DNA from: Punica granatum
Taxonomy: Eukaryota > Streptophyta > Magnoliopsida > Myrtales > Lythraceae
Reading direction: 5' to 3'
DNA: 64,000 nt
Assembly (NCBI RefSeq): GCF_007655135.1
Contig: NC_045131.1
Location: 14,926,001 to 14,990,000, forward strand
Made by a program: the position numbers and the translations under genes. Under the pieces are notes generated by a model. That model worked only from the letters and a program-made list of their open reading frames with translations, ran no database searches and was not told where the DNA came from. Below, piece by piece: positions 34,488 to 46,072 of this stretch. How positions within the stretch are numbered: the stretch's first letter is position 1; every line of letters begins with the position of its first letter.

Positions 34488-37400
34488 TGATGACAAATGA
34501 ATAGAGGTGATCTTAAAGACCAAATCAGGGATTCATGTGTGTGCCGCTAGAGTTCACGATGTAATAAAGAAGGCATGTAGCGTAATATCTGTGCGCACTC
34601 GAATTTCGTTTCGTCGGGGCACGCATGTGCGCGCCTATGCAACGCGGCTTGGGAGTGTCCACCTTCTCGGGGAAGCGCGACGGACGCACGTGAGAAGGAA
34701 TCGCCACTACCTGTTTACGACCCGAAGGTCGAGGGCTGATGAGTCGCTCGGGTCTAGGGGTATGGATACACCTAGTATGCTAAGGCAATGGTTTTGTACG
34801 GAACCGGAAATTCCGAATTCGAGAATTCTATCACGTGTGGGTCTATATCCCACACGTCCTTTTGGTACTCTAGCTTGCTAGGCTTGCCATTTTATTTATT
34901 TACCGCTTGATTTAGGGTTGCATTTGACTCGCCCGTTTTGACACCGTAAATTCGAAGAAATACTCGAACCGTCCACTTTCCGACCGGAATTATTACATAA
35001 ATAAATATACAACATAAACCCTTACATTGTTCTCTCAAATAAATAAAAGACAAATTATAATGACTGAATCTCGGTCGGTTCACGTTTGGTCATTATTCTA
35101 CTCATGATCACCATATGGTTTTGGAAAAGTCCGAAAATTAAATTAAATGCGTACTCGGTGTATGGGGGCATTGGACCCCGTGATCGACGGTTAGGGGAGT
35201 TGGACCCTGTGTGAATCTTGTCCTAAAGGATCGAGCTCGATCCGCATAACAAACAAGTGCAAAAATGTAACAAGCAAGCTCAAATAAACAAACAATGGGG
35301 TTTTTGTTATCGTTGAATTTACGTGAATTAACTAATTATTAACCGGGGTATCTTGACATACAAATCCTACCTTAAAACAAACAAAAGGAGTGATAGATAG
35401 GGCATGTAGCATTCGGCATTATTTTAACGGACCCGACATACATGATATCTGTGGTCAAGTCCTGAATGTGTAGTTATTTTTAGATTATTCTGTATCGTGA
35501 CAATATGATTTTTACAGATTAAGAGTATTTTCACCTAAAACCCGAAACCTAACATTCTGCTTGACTATTTGCCCATGTTTGATTAAGCCGAGTTTGTGTT
35601 AATTTGTTTTCCCATATTTTGACCAATTCTATGTACAAACCTACGCTAGGATTACGGCAGGACAAGAACCGGTAGTCATACCCATGAATCGGTAAATATG
35701 TATGTGCATGAAAATCAAGATTACGTTGCACGTATCTCGGTGCTTTTGAAACTGTGAATTTGAAAATGGCATGGCTAACAGTTCTTGAACTGTCGACGTG
35801 ATTACAGATTGTTAATCGGTTCGTACAATTCATTTAAAGGAGTCAAGAGATTTAATTTAGCCAAATTTAACGTCCCGGTTATCCCGTATGTAGAATTTTA
35901 GATTAATTAGAAATATACCGAATGCTTTAGTCTACGGATTTCGAATCGTCGGAATAGCCATTAGTTGACCGCCTGATAAACTCTAATTTCCGACCGTCTT
36001 GAAATTTAAAATTTTGATTTTAGGCCGAGTTTGCATAATTAAATCGATTCATGTGAGATTTCGATTAAAACGAAAAAATAAAGCATGAGTCAAGAGCACA
36101 TTATCACGTCAAGCATGACAAACATACATATTTTACGCAATCGGTGCCGCCATGATCATGATAAACACATACAAACATACACAAACATAATATTAATGGA
36201 ATCGATAAAACGACACCGACTCATGGAAGCGGAAAATCATGCAAGAATACACATTGTCATGTTGTATACATCTAATTACAGAAACAAAATATTTAAACGG
36301 GGCACGTAGGTTGTCAGTCAGGGATCCACGTAGGAAAGGGTTGGGTATCTTTAGAAAATATTCAGGGACTGATTTGAACAATTTTGAGAGAACAGGGACT
36401 AATTTGAAAATTCGGATAAAATTTCAGGGGACTGATTTGAAAATTCTGGAAAAATTGGGGATTGTGTAAGAATTACTGAAAATGTCCCAAAACTTGTTTG
36501 AAACGAATTTAAAAATTCGGGCTGATCTGAAAAGTGAAAAGATGCCCCAAGGACCAAACTGAAACAACCTTAAAATTTTTCGGAACTGGTTTAAAAAATC
36601 CTGAAAAATTCTGGGACTGATTGGAACGTGCTAAAAATGGCCGGGACTCGACTGAAAGGAATTTTAAAATTAGGGGCAGATCTGAAAAGGGTGGAAAATA
36701 GCCCCGGGACTAAACTGAAACAACTTGAAAAGTTCCCTGGAGTGGTTGGAAAATTCTGGAAAACTCAAGAACTGATTGGAAGAAGGTAAAAATGGCTGGT
36801 ACTTGACTGAAACGAATTTTAAAATTCGGGGCAGATCTGAAAAGGGTGGAAAATAGCTCCGGGACTAAACTGAAACAACTTGATAAGTTCTTTGGAGTGG
36901 TTGGAAAATTCTGAAAAATTCAAGGACTGATTAACAAATGGTAAAAATGTCTGGGAATTGACTGAAAAGAATTTTAAAATTCGGGGCAGATCTGAAAAAA
37001 TAAAAATGCATCCTCAGGACTGAAATGAGACAAAATGGAAAGCTCGTAAAAATCGAGTTCGGGACAAATTTGATCACCCACGCAACCCAAGAACACTCAT
37101 TTTACGTCACATCCATCCAAGCAAATATTAATATTCAGAAATGGAGCCCTAAACATGCCACTAAATCAAGAATTTACCTAGTTCGGGAAGTTGAGGGGCG
37201 ATTCTGTAAATAAAAAAAAAAAGAAGATAAAAATGCTGGTCTAGTTGGGCCGGGCCGTGACGGGCCGAGATCCGGTGGGGGTGGACTGAGCTAGATTGGG
37301 CCGAACGGGCCTGCTGGACCGAACTAGGCTGAGATCCAAACTGGTTTGGGCCGACTGGGCCGACACGACTGGGCCGCTGCTGAACGCAGGCTGGGCTGCT

Positions 37401-38622
37401 GCTGGCGGGCTGGGCCGCTGCTAGACTGGGCTGCTATTGGATTGCTGGACACGGGCCAGACTGGCGTGCGTCCGTTCTGGCCGTTTACGCGCGTAGCCTG
37501 TGCGACCCGAGAGAAAGAAAAATGGAAACCGATCCGATTAGAACAAAATGATGGAACCGAGGGGAGGCGACGTGGTCTGGGTGGCTTGGGTGGTGTAACA
37601 CGATCGCTCGTGACCCTTGGCGCGAGGAAGGCGGTCGCTGGAGTCGAAGGTCGTCCGATCGTCGAGTCGGGGAATGGCGCGAGCTGGAAGACAGGGAGGT
37701 CCGAGGAAGGGCAGGATTCAGCTGGGGAGTCGGCCGTGGGCAGTGAGTTCCGAGAAGCGTGAGAGTTAAAGAGGGGAAAGAGAGTCGGAGCTGAGGAGCG
37801 TCCGAACAAGCTGAGGGAAAAACCGCCGAAATCGAGCTGTGGGTTTTTTTTTTTTTTCCGTGCGGGCTGAGGGAGAGTCGAGGGAATGCCCGAGTTGTGG
37901 GAGTTTTCCGATTCGAGAGGATGAGCTGAGGGAGTTTTTTTTTTTTTTTTCCGGATCCGAGAGGATCTGTTTCTCTTTGGCTAGGGTTTCGTGAGGAAGA
38001 AGAAGGAAAGGGAATGAAGATGAGGCGAAATTTTCACCGGAAACTTTCAAAAGAAGGAAAGAAAAATCGGCAGATTTGATCCTGAGAAGAAAGGAAAGAA
38101 AAAAAAAACAAAAGGAAAGAAGAAGAACAGGAAACGAAAGAAACTAGGTGGAAGGGATGGCAAGGAAAGTCAAAATTTGACTTTCCTTTTTTTTTTTTAA
38201 ATTAGTCGGTCAGACCGGCTCTGACCGATTCTGATCGACTCTGATTTTCTGATTTTTTTTTTAATTTCAAAAAATTTAACAAGTGTAGAAATCAAAATTT
38301 TTGTCTTTGTAATTGAATGTCCAAAAAATGATCCGAGATCGGCATTGTGTTCAGAAAAAATTTACGGATCAATATTATGCAATAAAATATTTTCGAGCCT
38401 TGAGTTTTCTTTCCAGATTTAAAAATTGACGTCGACGTGTACGAAATTTAAAGACACACCCGTAAAAATATTTTTATAAAATTGATGTTAAATTAGAAAA
38501 ATGTCACTTTTTCAAAAGCCATGAATGCTCGAGCAATTTGCTAGAAATACTTCCCTCATACGGGGTGACAAAGTGACGATTTTGTCGTTTTGGAGCAGGT
38601 AGACCGAAATAGGGTGCTGACA
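34488..38622 (-). repeat. Putative very long solo LTR (about 4.1 kb)
   Basis: Reads on the minus strand from TGTCAGCACCCTATTTCGG to ...TTTGTCATCA, i.e. TG...CA, with the opening style of some plant gypsy LTRs. Composition is uniform and unlike the flanks, with CG-containing phrases throughout. The interior holds 155-bp tandem repeats (36480-37030), a TGGGCC-rich tract (37240-37450), poly-T runs and no polymerase genes. The flanking five bases (GCTCC and ATATC) do not match, and no second LTR is in the window. Alternatives are one LTR of an element broken by rearrangement, or an unrelated tandem-repeat-bearing element. The long frames at 37324-37809 and 37346-37762 overlap on opposite strands and look like GC-rich noise. 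Confidence 0.35.
36480..37035. repeat. Tandem repeat, about 155-bp unit, 3-4 copies
   Basis: The marker GGGGCAGATCTGAAAA recurs at about 36673, 36829 and 36983 (spacing about 155). Each is followed by GGAAAATAGC, GGGACTAAACTGAAACAACTTGA and GTGGTTGGAAAATTCTG-type phrases. Weaker copies of the GGGACTGATTTGAAAATTC motif extend left to about 36300. Confidence 0.85.
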
Positions 38623-38740
38623 ATATCATATACCATCGTTTGAAATTAAGAACTTTAAAATTTAATTTATCGAGGGCAAAACTTCTAATATCCCTTTACT
38701 TATCCTCTATTTTCTTTTAATTTGAAACAAAAAAATAATT
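38623..38740. other. AT-rich spacer
   Basis: Nothing recognised. Confidence 0.5.
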
Positions 38741-39254
38741 GTGCAACAAATCATTTCTCTCTGCGATTCACAAGGCCTACGAGTACAAAAATTCATAGTT
38801 GATACGGACGGGGCTCCCAAAACCATCAATTACATTAATATGGGCTGGGCTCCCGAACGGACCGGACTCTCTCTCTCGACTCTCTCTCTTCTTCTCAGTA
38901 TCAATCAGCTCCTTCCCGGAATACCTCCCACCACCGTATCAACCGCCATAAGCCACCGCTTCTCGGCTGTCACTCGGCCACGACTTCATCATTCCACAAA
39001 ACTTAACTACCGCCCGAACTACTTTTCAGTCGCCCAATATGTTTCGCCCCCTGCATCCTTTCTCGCCTGCTCCGAGTCAAGCCACCCCTCACTTCTACCG
39101 AGCATTGGCTTATCAGTTATTGCCCCTTCCTCGCAAACGGATGCTTAACCTTCTAAATACTCATGCCTTTTTCAGAAAGACTTCAAATTCCGACATTGCT
39201 TGTGCCTTTTCTGTGGGAACCCCAGTTTTCGGTAATCCAACGGGCCTCGACTAA
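38741..39254 (+). other. Region of balanced composition with two overlapping open frames, coding status doubtful
   Basis: Two plus-strand frames overlap here: 38741-39148 (135 codons) and 39039-39254 (71 codons, starting MFRPLHPFSPAPSQ). They are Ser/Pro/Leu-rich with no recognised domain. The CT-rich patch near 38870-38890 recalls a plant leader. It could be the first exon of an unrecognised gene or a gene fragment. I see no ATG-to-splice structure that I trust. Confidence 0.2.
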
Positions 39255-41039
39255 TCTAGTTTGAGCGAGGTCGGCCTACTAAGAAATAAAACACTCTAAA
39301 TCAAGAAATTTCTCTATTTTACAGTACTTGAACTCGAGACTTTATTTAAGGATTCTCAGTATTTCAGGCTCCTCCAATGTCTTCGTTGAAATACTCTATA
39401 GAAATCATAAGGGCCTCCCCTTTCACTTCTCACACAATATTCTACAGTACGCCTGTAATTTGCTCGTTAGAACGTCCTTGAAAATTTCTTTTCTCCACTC
39501 CTGGAATTCACACCTCGATGCTACCCAGATAAGTGAACTCCGCCAGCCAGTGCTGCGCAATGACCGCTTTCATTCTATCAATTAGCTGCTAGATTTGGTT
39601 TTATTATAAGAATATATCACGTCTTCCTCATCGGTTTCCCAACTTTGATGTTGTTTATCACCAAAATATTTCGCCATACATTAAAGTATGCTTGTGTTGA
39701 TTTTGACTAGGCTTGCTTTTTGCTTGTACGTACTCATCCCTCATTCTGATGGACCTCTTTCAAATGTCATACTAGTAGACACTCCAAAGTTTTGGGATTG
39801 ATATATGAACATTTCAAATTATCAACGAAATAGAAAACTTATGCGAATTCCTCTTGCCCTTCAAAAGCAAAAAATAAAAAGTAAATAATATTGGGAAAAA
39901 GAAAAATACTCACAGCTGGTGAAATTTCCCTGTCCTTTTTAACTATTCTTTTTCAATTTATTAATATTGTTGAGTTTTTTTTTTTTGTAAGATCACGAGA
40001 TGTCTCAGCTTATTAACTAATGCTACCTTTCGCTCCGAGGCCAGCTTATCCTAGCCACGAAGAACGTCTGATATCTCATATAGTAGAATTATCAAAGAGT
40101 AAAAGGCTAAAACTAATTTTAGATTTATAACCCATGTTTTGTATTGCTCCCTGTTGTTTTTCATTTTTGGGAGTAGCATTAAGTAGGAGGAGGTAATATT
40201 TGGGATTATGGGCTTCTGGGTCAATTTGAGACCTGAGGGCATGGCCTACTCTTTTTCATGCGTATTCCGAAGCCGAACACTCCTCGGGGGTTGGCCCATG
40301 CCCGGTTATCATGTAAGTAACTATTTTTCTACCAAACTATTGTTATTCAAACCCAGCATCGGGTGTCTACGTTGAGCCAGAATCACTCCAACCCCAACTG
40401 GACAATCACAAAGAAGAGGTTGAATATAGATCAGGTCAGCATGGGCTAGGTGGCCTGCTCAGCCTGACCAAGATTTGCTCAGGCCTGGGAAGATCCTAGG
40501 CCCATCAATTTGTCAGAAAATTATGTATTCTTTTTCTAGTCACCCGAAAATCTATCTATATCTATATCTATATCTATGTCTATATCTATATAAATATTAA
40601 AGGTTAAGATGAAATACCAAATCGTGCCATGCAGGACGGAGGAGGCATTACATTGAGTGACTATTCATATGCTAACAAATTGACCAAGAACACTCGGCAT
40701 AATATTGTAATAACATGTCATAATTCATTAATATATATTAATGTATCTATATTACGAAAGGTGGTGTGAGGTCTAAGCGATATACTTGATACGACCTTTC
40801 GGATTATTCTACAATTTCGTATTAAAAGTTTAAAGAAAATCTTAAGTGATTTTAAAGAAAATATACAAAAAACAATATGCGAGAAGTATCCAACCATTAT
40901 CTTTTTTCACATCAACTCAATGAATTTGGTGATCAACAAAGAAGGAAAAAATCAAGAAAATCGGAGATTATTGAATCTTATATTTTATTTACGATGACAA
41001 ATTTCTAACTACGTGCAGACCCGTCGAGTAGTTTTTTTT
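39255..41039. other. Intergenic; (TATATC)n microsatellite near 40553-40591
   Basis: No gene recognised. TATATC/TATC repeats at 40553-40591 precede AATATTAAAGGTTAAGATGAAATACC, similar to a phrase near 8455, suggesting a shared transposon end (possibly Helitron-type). A B-box-like phrase (TTGAACTCGAGAC) near 39327 may be a SINE remnant. Confidence 0.4.
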
Positions 41040-42413
41040 TTGTTTACTTTTTCATTTTCATTCTCGAAAAACTTTATTATTTTCCATCTATCTGCACTTG
41101 AAAATTAATTTGAGCCCGGCCATTAGACGGATCATGAACGTGAAAAATTGGACATTACCTCTGTCCAGCCCAATTGTGTTGAGATCGAAAGATAGAAAGC
41201 CGGCCATTTTCTATAAAGGCAAATTTCATCGTAACTGATCGTCACACTGTGACAGTAAATTATCACTGTCATACATTTGGGGCATGTTTGGTTCACCGAA
41301 TTAGGTAGGGCACGGAATAACTATTCCGTACGTAATAGGTTTTCTGTCGTTTGGTTCAACGGAATGCGGAATAGCTATTCCGACTCGGGATCCATATCCG
41401 GTTTATATGCGGAATACGGGTGCCGCCCATCACGGTCCGGATTGGGATATCCGGATGCGGAAATGGAGGCGAAAGAACAAAAATACCCTCATCTTCTTTC
41501 AATAATTACAATGCATGCCATCCCATAAAAGCCTCAGAACTCCAGCGATCGGACAACCTCGTCCCGACATTTCCCTCTCGGAAGAAAATCGTAAACCCTA
41601 GCAGAGCTCCAACTGCGTTTCGTCATCGATTCGTCGAGAAATTTCTGTCGATTCGTCCTTCTCGTAGAGGAAAATGGTTGCGGTGCCACTTCATTGCCAG
41701 TGGGATTGAGTCGAAGGAGAGGCGGAAGCTCACGGACCTCCCTTGAGCCGAAGCAGGTAGGGTTTGATTCCCCTTTATTCCACCCATTATCGACTAAGCT
41801 TGAGTCGGAGGAGAGGCAGTAGGGTTCGATTCCCCTCTCTGGGTCTTCATCTCTTGGCCGCTTCCCTCTTTGTTGGCCTTCGCGAACTCGACGCTAGCGG
41901 CGGTGGCTGGTGGAAAAGTGAAAGCTCAGGTCTTCTCATCAGCCCGTAAGCGATAGGGTTTCTACCTCCGAGTCCCCTTCTCCCTCTCCCGCTCCCCTCC
42001 GTGTCGCTGTGTCGCTTCGCAGGTCGCCGTGGTGCTCCGCTTTGCTCTGTGGTCGTCGGAAGCTCAGAGGTATGCCGATTGTCTTTGCTTGTAAAGCCTA
42101 TTCTGGTGTGACTGAGGTGCTAGATATTCAGTTTGTGGTTGGTTTTACTTTCAGCTTTCAATTATGTGTTTTCAGCAGTGGTTCTTGGTGTGACTGAGGA
42201 GCTACATATTCGGTTCTTGGTTTTGTTTCGGCAGATATTCGTTATTTGCATTTTCTGTGGCAACAAAATCAAATTTGATTAGTGCGGGAGATTTTCAAAG
42301 TCTGTTGAACATTTTACAGTTGGTGCAGTGTAGTGGAAGGGATGTATTATATTCGTTTCAGGACTAGAAAATGATAACCTAGAGGATTTGATCTGATAGC
42401 CAGGGGAAGGAAT

Positions 42414-43947
42414 CAAGGTTTTCAGAATCGCGATTCTATCTAGAATCGGTCGAGGGTAGTAGAATCGTGAATCGTAAGATTCTACCTGTAATTAAAAAAA
42501 TAGCATATATATATATATGTAACATACTTTCCTGAGCAAAAAAAATCAATCATTGTTCATTCAAATAAAGACTAAAAACCAACAAATCAACAATAAGTCA
42601 TAAAATGATAAAAACACAAAATATCGTTACAAATTATCGAAATTCAAGGTCCAAAATTTCAAATCATAACTCAAACTCCCGGAATAAAAAGTTAACAACA
42701 TAAGTCATAACTCATAACATAAAATGAACAAATAGATCAAATCTCATCCAAATCTTCATCATCATCATACAAAATATCAAACTCATCTTCTACGGGATTA
42801 CTAGCCGATGCACTCCCAAATCCACTTGCAGAAGCCATCTCTGTTCAATCCAAAGATTCCAAACTCAATAATCACTCACTCAACAAATCTAACTCAATAG
42901 AAAATTATAGCACAATGCGGGAAAAAAATTAGCACAATTTCAGTACAATAACATCAGCAATTCCATCAGACATCAACATTATTACATACAGGGCAAATGG
43001 GCACTTTCATTTCATCAGCACAATTTCTTCAGCAATCAGCACAATTAGCACAAATTCATCAGCACAAGATTCAATTGAAATCACCAAGATTCAGAAACAG
43101 AAATCACAATTTCATATGGAACCATCATTCAGAAACAGAAATCACAATTTCATCGGGAAGATTGGAACCATGAAGACAACCAGATTACCGATAAACATAA
43201 ATGATAAATCGCCTGTTATCATTTGATTTATCTCTGGAACCATGAAGATTCTGAGTCCGATTCAGAAATCAATTAGAAGCAATAAATTCATAAATAAATT
43301 AGAATCAAGAAATTCACACATCGTGGAGATTCTGGAGAATCTCGTTGCTGTGACTCACACCGCGTGAGGAGGCTGTAGACTGTTGGGGGGTCGAGCCGTC
43401 GACGAAGGTGATGTCGTTGGGCGGTGAGTTGGTGACAGCGGTCGAACCGTCGAAGCCAGTCGATGCAGAGTCGGTCAATGGGTAGACTCGGCAGAGGCAG
43501 AGCAGAGTCGGTCACTGGGCAGAGGCAGAGCAGAGTCGGTCACTGTGGAAGCGGAATTCGGACTTGGAACCATGGACCCACGGTCACGGAGCTTCAAGCT
43601 CGTCGGAACAAGAAGAAAATAAGAAGAAATTAAAGCAGAAATGTCGAAGATGGGGAGGCTAGGGCACATAATAGAGGAGAAAGTGAGCGCGGGAGAAGAA
43701 GGGGAAAACGAAGGGGAAGGGGAAAAAAAAAAGAAGGCCTATGGGGCTCAGGCCTGGGCTTCACGTGAATCTGGGCTGAATCCGAAATCGCAGAATCGGC
43801 CCGATTCCACGATTCCGCGATCCAACAGCCGATTCACATGCGATTGTACATTTTCCGACTCAACACCCTGACTCGGAATCGCATGGCCCTCTTTGAATCG
43901 TAGAATCGTACGATTCTACGATTCGAATCATGATTCTGAAAACCATG
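42414..43947. mobile_element. Nested non-autonomous hAT element, 1534 bp
   Basis: Termini CAAGGTTTTCAGAATC and, inverted, CATGGTTTTCAGAATC. Perfect 8-bp target duplication GAAGGAAT (42406-42413 and 43948-43955). Subterminal GAATCGTAGAATCG-type repeats occur at both ends. On the minus strand a short ATG frame near 42840-42740 encodes a Ser/Ala start and an Asp/Glu-rich end (EDEFDILYDDDEDLDEI), perhaps a relic of a hAT transposase; I could not confirm this. No catalytic domain. Confidence 0.85.
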
Positions 43948-44436
43948 GAAGGAATGGTGAAGTACCTGACCAATCGATGGTTGGAATCGTTTAATGTTTT
44001 TTTTTACCGTGAATTTCGATCTTTATGTGAAATTTGAGTGAAGTGCTTGTTGGGGTTCTTTGGTTGTGTATTCTGGGAGTCGATTGTCCAAGTTTTTGCC
44101 CTCACTGTCTTTGCTCGTCTATTTGTTCTGTTCTTAATTACAATTTGTCTTCTCCAATACAATTGTTCAGTCTTTAGAAAAAAAAAGAAACAATTATTGA
44201 CTGAGGTTATGTTAAAGTGAAGTGCTTGTTATGTTAAAGTTTTAGAGCAGTGAAGTGCTTGTTATGTTAAAGTTTTATCTGACAAAGTTAATTTGAAAAT
44301 AGATGGGTTGTGACTGAGGTGCTTCCTGTATAGGGTTAACAGTTATTATAGCCTTTGGCCTACTGTAGTTCTTGCTTGATAATGCAAATAAAATCGACTA
44401 CTTCACTATAATATATTTTGAATCCATTTTGCAGTT

Positions 44437-44694
44437 ATGGATCGCTTGAGTTTGCAGAGTAAGAGCAAGAAGAGGAAAGTCGTTGCTCTAACTGTGTGTA
44501 TTCAAATGTGTACTATATTAAGAAGTTTGATGGGAATATTATTAGAATTAGCTGCATTATATGGTCCTAAGCCAAACATTAGATTATGTACTACGTATGT
44601 CCCTTTGTTTTGGGATGAATGCTGTACTGTATATGTTAATTGTCAAGTCAAGTGTAACATTTCTTATCTTTGTTCTTATCACATTCTGCCTTGA
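44437..44694 (+). CDS. Short frame in the Harbinger element, possible transposase-related N-terminal remnant
   Basis: An 85-codon plus-strand frame beginning MDRLSLQSKSKKRKV, then a hydrophobic stretch (VALTVCIQMCTILRSLMGILLELAAL) and YGPKPN. A basic start followed by a hydrophobic helix recalls the N-termini of some HARBI1/ALP1-like plant proteins, but that is an impression, not a demonstrated match. From about residue 50 the frame becomes Cys/Tyr-rich and looks non-coding, so at most the first 47 residues are a real remnant. It lies inside 41280-45930 and probably belongs to the element rather than to a host gene. Confidence 0.3.
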   Translation: MDRLSLQSKSKKRKVVALTVCIQMCTILRSLMGILLELAALYGPKPNIRLCTTYVPLFWDECCTVYVNCQVKCNISYLCSYHILP

Positions 44695-44932
44695 GCATTT
44701 GATTACGAAATTTGTTGGTCCAAAGAGCGAAACTTGTGCTGGTTTAACGATGTTCTTCTCCGGAAAATCTACGAAATTCGAACAAAGTAACTTTGATCGA
44801 TAATCGTTTTATTTTTCAATTCTTAACGTGAAAATAGAGTTACAAATAAATTCTCATTAAGGAATTGTGAAAAATGGATTTAAAAAAAGATTAGCATGTG
44901 AAAAACTACAATATTGAAGATTTTAAATCCGA

Positions 44933-45124
44933 ATGGGATTAGTCTCAGTTGCCAGAATATCGCTTGGAAATGGTGCAGGATTTCCTTGCGAATCGAGCAC
45001 CGCCTTCTACGTCTATGTAGACGACGAGCTCGTCGGGAGTGGCGAGTATCGGCCCAAGAAGGAGATTGCGATCAACAGGGCCGCTAAGAGCGCCTTCGAA
45101 AAATTGGAGATCTTCGTATTTTGA
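44933..45124 (+). pseudogene. Fragment resembling the C-terminal half of a dsRNA-binding domain
   Basis: A 63-codon frame. Residues about 25-59 read AFYVYVDDELVGSGEYRPKK followed by EIAINRAAKSAFEKLE: a beta hairpin ending in GxG, then a basic KK and an Ala-rich helix ending AFEKL. This is the pattern of the second half of a double-stranded-RNA-binding motif (G-x-G-x(2-4)-KK-x-A...AA-x-x-A-L-x-x-L). Intact domains sit in DRB, Dicer-like and RNase III-like proteins, where they grip dsRNA. The first half (alpha 1 and early strand) is not evident. The fragment is near the right end of a Harbinger-like element, so captured host sequence or a divergent element protein are both possible. Confidence 0.4.
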
Positions 45125-46072
45125 AGTTGAAGAACAGTTCTGTCGCGGATGGGTCATGATCATCATCAACGATTATCAACTAATTCTGCTTAGATTGGAT
45201 TAAGGTCGCTTTTTTTTTTATTTGTTTAAATTATGTTTAATTATGTATGGATGTTTAGCTCATTTCGAAATTCACACCCGCCCGAATACAAATCGAAATT
45301 GCACCGCAGAAGTTGTTGATTATCAAAACTATTGGACTTAACTACAACCGATGCAATTTCTTTTGGTTAAGACAGCATAAAAGTTCATTTTAAATCGGGT
45401 ATTACGTGAATAATAAATTAATCGTCTATATAGTGAGGCCTGCAAGTTGGAGGATGATATGTAAACTGGTCTTTCGACATTCTAATATTAGCATATGTAA
45501 ACTATGTTTATATTTTTTTATTATAAAAAATAGATAATTATGCTTATTACATTATTAAAATAATTAATTTTATTAATAAACACAATTTTTAGTAATTTAA
45601 TTTAATTTTTTAATTTTTAGAATTACCTTTCTTTATATTTTTAAAATTTTTATTTTTTATTAATTATAAAAATTGTCATTAAAGTTATCTATTTATCTTA
45701 TAAAACCCATTATATTTATATGAAGGGCTTTTCTGCCTTTTTATCCTATTCCTGTTCTTTCTATTCCTTATTCAACCCAACCAAACATCAGAATTATAAT
45801 TATATTCCCTGTCTATTCCCTCCAACCAAACACAAAAATTTCATCAGAATTTCCATTATATTCCCTGTCTATTCTAATCCCTATCTATTCTATTTCCTGT
45901 CTATTCTAATCCTGCGAACCAAACGTGCCCTTGGTATCTGTCCTCTTTAAGCACATGCTGATTTTTCTATGGATGTCATGCAAGTTACGTTGTTATTCAA
46001 ATAAGGCACAGTTGACGTTTGAGGCTGTGCTATCTGAAGTAACTTCTAACCACGATGATCTGTACACAGTAT

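Larger units (their letters stand above)
41280..45930. mobile_element. PIF/Harbinger-like element, 4.65 kb, with nested insertion
   Basis: Inverted termini GGGCATGTTTGGTTC and GGGCACGTTTGGTTC (right end on the minus strand), flanked by a 3-bp duplication TTG (41277-41279 and 45931-45933). Units A and B supply the empty site (CATTTGGTTCC), confirming the boundaries. A 3-bp duplication and GGGC-TTTGGTTC termini fit PIF/Harbinger. A DDE nuclease gene was not found. The interior contains a gene-like leader region (41500-42250), a nested hAT (42414-43947), a short frame at 44437 and a dsRNA-binding-like fragment at 44933. Probably non-autonomous. Confidence 0.85.
41040..46072. repeat. Remnant third copy of the duplicated block (unit C), split by a transposon
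   Basis: 41040-41279 plus 45931-46072 match 50340-50700 and 55365-55640: GAAAACTTTATT...GAAAGATAGAAA, AACTGATC, TTATCACTG(T/C)CATACATTTGG, then CTATGGAT(G/A)TCATGCA, GGCACAG and TATACACAGTATAA. The match is interrupted exactly at CATTTG|TTGG by the element at 41280-45930. No inhibitor gene remains in this copy. Confidence 0.75.

Noticed and set aside
37324..37809. Long frames on both strands in GC-rich DNA
   Set aside because: They overlap on opposite strands in a TGGGCC-rich, LTR-like tract; GC-rich DNA has few chance stops.
38741..39148. 135-codon frame as a real gene
   Set aside because: No recognised domain, no splice model I trust, and a second overlapping frame; kept only as a doubtful region.
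44437..44694. Functional membrane protein
   Set aside because: One hydrophobic helix in a short frame inside a transposon, with random-looking C-terminal half.
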